A stretch of DNA of 64,000 bases, taken from the NCBI GenBank assembly GCA_050084515.1, contig CM114272.1, positions 35,712,001 through 35,776,000 of the forward strand. Direction: 5' to 3'. Of the stretch, positions 60,201-64,000 are shown piece by piece. A program made the translations under genes and the position numbers. Position 1 is the first letter of the stretch. Every line of letters begins with the position of its first letter. This DNA comes from Blasia pusilla (taxonomy: Eukaryota > Marchantiophyta > Marchantiopsida > Blasiales). The notes below the pieces were generated by a model, which was not told where the DNA came from, ran no database searches, and worked only from the letters and a program-made list of their open reading frames with translations.

Positions 60201-63200
60201 CACTTTATAGGTAGGTAATCCATTCACTAGCCCTCTAGAGAAGATAGAGATGGCATCTAAAGTGGTTTCTCATATGGAAGCCTCCGATACCTAGCCCCAC
60301 TCCCAGCTAGTAAATCCTCTAGCATTCCTTCCATCCATACGGTCCCCAAAACTTTGTAGAAACATCATGGTGAAATGTGCAAAACTTGTCTAGCTCATTC
60401 TTGAGCCACAAGATTTGCAATAAGGGATGTCCAATTGTAAATATGCACTCATCACTTAAGACCAATACCCGGTGAATCGCCCGCATACTAAGTCACCTCT
60501 CAACTAGTGTGGATGAATCCATCTCAATAATGCTCTCGGAATGTGTGCCACCAAAGTCTCACATATAACATGTAAGCACATCTCCAACACCCTCACAAGC
60601 ATTGATGGAGAGTGGTTAAATATCAATGTCATAAGATAAGACATCATCTTCTCATGGATGTAATGATAACAAAACATACATAAAAACTCCCCAATTGTGT
60701 ACAATGTGGGAGGAGTTTCTTCACTTGAAATAATTGTATCTCTTAACACCAAGTTTCTAATGTGTGCAAGCAAACGCTCATCCTTGTCCATGCCCTATCT
60801 TTCTCAGAAGCGGTGGAGCTTTTTTTTCTTTTTTTTCCAAGAACTATGATGGGTAACCAAAAAGTTATGCAGGAAATACACCAATGAAATCTCGCCTAAT
60901 CCTAGTGCATGCTAGCAAAGTGGTTTTTTGACATCTTGTGCCTTCAATGCCTCTTCCACTTTGAAGCCTCTTAGGGTCGAGAAATATGTGATCCACCCAC
61001 CACGTTCCGCTACGCCATGCCCTCTCTCTCTATAGAGAATCCTCACAACTAGTTTTTAGATAAGTCGTGGGACGATGTGTCTCCTTTGACATCTCCCTCC
61101 CCTCAAAGCCTTTAGACGCCGAGAAACGTGTGATCTACCTGCCACGCTATGCTACATCATGCCTTCTGCCTCTTGGGAAAATCCTCAACGATAGCCAGTG
61201 GATAACTCATTGTAGAAATTTTGCATGGATGTGAATTTTTGAACTCCCACCAAATTTCCATAAATATCAAATAGAGTGGCACATATGGCCACAGAAACTG
61301 CATTGAATTCCTATAAATGTAAAAAAAAAAAGGTAGACTGTATAGCTATGGAAACTTCTCAAAGTTCTGTCTTCCACATGTGTAACCTTTCCACTGGATT
61401 CAAAATAAGTGAATCTTAAACACTAGTGCCATGGCATACAAGATCTATTCAAGGTATTATTTTGATTACTTGAATCAATTTTTCACAATGGTTCCAATCT
61501 TTTATTTAGATTCCACCAATTCTTGCACATACATGCATAATTATTCCTAACTCACTTCAAGAAAGTGCCCTTGCATTTGCTAAATTTCACATACTCAGTC
61601 CATGATTAATTTGATATCCTTAGAAAATTCCTCTCACGTACTCTCGCTTTGAAAATTAATCCCAATTTCCCTTTCACTTAAGCAATTCAAAAGAATCAAC
61701 AAGCACCCCCCCTTTCAATTCCTCTCAAATCTTATCCATTTCAATAAATTTATACACATTCTAAATCTAATCTTAATTTCAACAAATCTTTTGCTTCGTG
61801 TATTCCCACATGGTCAAGATATACACTTTTGTACTTATCTTCTATATCTAAAATTGAATCTCAATTTCTCTTATTGTTGAAAGGAGCATCTTCCTTAGAT
61901 ATAAAATCCATCAAACTTCACATATACACTAAAACATCCGCAAGATTTATGACCATGTAAAGTTGATATGAAATGTGCTAGCAAATATTCACTCTCAATG
62001 TGGCTCAACATTCATTCAATGATTCATATTGCAATAGCAATAAGAGATATTAAACAATATGGAATAAACTCTAAATGTATGATCTCTTGTTAATCTCACC
62101 CAATCTTACTCAAGAGAATCGAGGCTCCATACAACAACATATTTGCACAATATCACGGATTTGAAGAGGTTATGATCTAAAGAAGATAAGCTCCAAATGA
62201 GCGTCATGAGGGTGAACATTGTGCTAAAATTACATGGTAATCTGTGAACAAAAGTTACCCATCCATAGTAGGTCATAAACACCCTAGAGTACACATGTAC
62301 TCCCAATCCAAACAAATGTCATATGAGGGCAAGGACCCTCAAAAAAGGACACCATTTGTGCACAACACTTACTTGACCTTTTAGGTCTAAGTGTCACAAT
62401 TAACGTCACCCTCATTATGTACCACAAGACATACAATAAGAAGCATCTATCCAAGAATGTCACTCATAAATGCAAGGTTGATCTACATACATAGGTAAGA
62501 CCACATACATAGTCACCTACTAAAATGCGTACTAAAAGGACCCCTCTAGGCCTCCATGAATCTTGTCTACCTTTCTGGAAGTCATCATATAGATGGCTAA
62601 AGGTGGATATGCGGGATTGCATATGGTGGAGAAGTCAATGATCAGGAAAGACATAATAACAAGAGTTGGAAGTGCATGTGATGGGGGCATATCATCCCAA
62701 CAAGGTGAATATGGACATGTCAGACTACGCTCAAATGGACATTGAGGTTGTTTAGAGGATTGTGGGTCTTGATAGTAGTGCTCAAACCTTCACCCAACGA
62801 GAGAGAGTGGTGAACCTCTTCGGATTCGAACAATGGAAGAGTGTTGTATGCGTAGATAAGACAACGGAGTATATTGCTCGTGAGTGTGAATGTAGGGGAC
62901 CTCCATATTTTGGGATGATAAAGTTGCATTTCTACCGGTTTTCACTACTCACCCTAGAAGTCATGGGTAATTTTTTTCTAATCGTGGTATCCGGGGTTTG
63001 GCACCTCCATAGGGATCCCCAAAGAAAAACTTGGTTGAGCATTACGACCATTAACCACGGCATAACATGCCCTTTACAAACCATGGTGACTTCTATTACA
63101 CTTTGTTTCTTATGCATTCTATATTAGCATTGGAGAACGCCTTTTTGATTTGCAAACACCTCTAGACATCAAAAAATATTTCAATAAAAAAACACGAGCA

Positions 63201-63260
63201 ACAAGAAAAATTGAATTTATATGTCATCACGAATGTCTTCCCAAACTATACACTATGAAA
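60200..63260. other. AT-rich stretch, probably further decayed element sequence
   Basis: A minus-strand frame at 60504-60791 may be a continuation of the relic above, but no motif supports it. From 61.2 to 62.1 kb the DNA is very AT-rich and featureless. Confidence 0.35.
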
Positions 63261-63269
63261 ACCCTTCAA

Positions 63270-63404
63270 CCACCTTTTTTTTTTCCAAGGGCACCTTACT
63301 AGTGCATGAATATTAGCATGGAGCTACACATGGCTCCACCGTTTTTTTTATTTCCAGGGCACCTTACTAGTGCATGAATATTAGCATGGCGCTACACATG
63401 GCTC
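63270..63404. repeat. 68-bp tandem duplication
   Basis: GGGCACCTTACTAGTGCATG...GG(A/C)GCTACACATGGCTCC occurs at 63289 and again at 63357, each copy preceded by a T-rich run and TTTCCA(A)GGG. Confidence 0.85.
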
Positions 63405-64000
63405 CTACTCTAGTTGTGTTTCCCGGTATGCCCTTGTTCGTGAGCAATTCAACGTCAGCCTCTGGTTCAGTCCTACTGGGACTCGTGGAAGTGCAGCGCA
63501 ACAAGCGTCAGTGAATTGATCAGGCCCAGATCAAGACCTGTGGTTCAGTGCAATCGCAGAGGGTTAAGTACGAGTTGGTTGTCGGGCACTTCTTGTGAAT
63601 GTGAAGCTTGTCAAATTCCTAATTCTGTGGTACTATTGAACCGCCGCTTCAATTGCCCATGAGACGAAAAATTGAGGTATGAAGAGAATCGGATATAATG
63701 AAGGTGCAACAGGGGCAGGATGCAGTTAGCGAGAGTAGATGCATGAGTGAGCTACAGAAGTCGACATCGGAGTATGCATGAAACACCATGCTAGGAAAAT
63801 TCCACAGTTCGATTTGGAGTTTTCAGGAGAGCTGTGGTGGGATAATGAAAGAGATCTGAGTAGAGAGTTGGTTGCAGGACACTCCCTCTGCACCTCACGA
63901 GCTTGGAATTCCGGGACTCTCTCCAATCTCCACAGCAGCTTGGCGTCGAAGTTTGAGGGTGTTCTGATGGAAGGGTAGGGCGTGAGTTCTAGGCGTCACT

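Noticed and set aside
1-64000. CRISPR array, bacterial operon or phage system
   Set aside because: Introns, plant gene families and retroelements show plant nuclear DNA; no spaced repeat array exists.

Overview
The window looks like nuclear DNA of a land plant. Three conserved genes are split by spliceosomal introns: a NO VEIN/sacsin-type GHKL ATPase-like gene, translation initiation factor eIF1 (SUI1) and a plant-type NAD kinase. Around them lie long AT-rich stretches and plant-style Ty3/gypsy and LINE-type retroelements. The eIF1 ending (KKDLIKIHGF) and the retroelement types made me think of a bryophyte or another early-diverging land plant, but the species cannot be fixed from this sequence.

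Layout. 1-3 kb: no gene recognised, with a 144-bp minisatellite near the left end. 3.07-7.95 kb (minus): the GHKL ATPase-like gene, three exons, with one apparent frameshift near 3.94 kb. 8-11 kb: moderate GC, a few unrecognised short ORFs. 11-23 kb: AT-rich, no confident gene, with a relic LTR pair at 14.6-15.1 kb, an overlapping set of perfect hairpins at 21.1-21.2 kb and a broken coiled-coil ORF at 22.8 kb. 24-26.7 kb (plus): a GC-rich 5' region and the five-exon eIF1 gene, including a GC-AG intron and a 177-bp tandem duplication inside intron 1. 27-36.6 kb: intergenic, with a decayed unknown ORF, a dispersed repeat shared with the eIF1 upstream region, a decayed retroelement segment and two perfect hairpins. 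36.6-42.5 kb (minus): the NAD kinase gene, at least ten exons, with a strong G-quadruplex motif on its sense strand in one intron. 46.3-47.6 kb (plus): a decayed LINE-type reverse transcriptase.

49.9-58.7 kb: a Ty3/gypsy element on the minus strand, with LTR copies at both ends, gag, RT/RNase H, integrase and an integrase tail carrying a PHD-finger-like C4HC3 domain. The element is decayed: stops, a lost catalytic Asp and a missing RT N-terminus. It is interrupted by a second, plus-strand gag element (about 53.9-56.5 kb). A further relic of the same gag lies at 59.7-60.2 kb. 60.2-64 kb: AT-rich, no gene recognised, with a 68-bp tandem duplication at 63.3 kb.

The three host genes do not form a pathway or operon; they are separate housekeeping or developmental genes. 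Exon boundaries were inferred by matching family proteins I know and by reading splice sites by eye. No alignment or database search was run.
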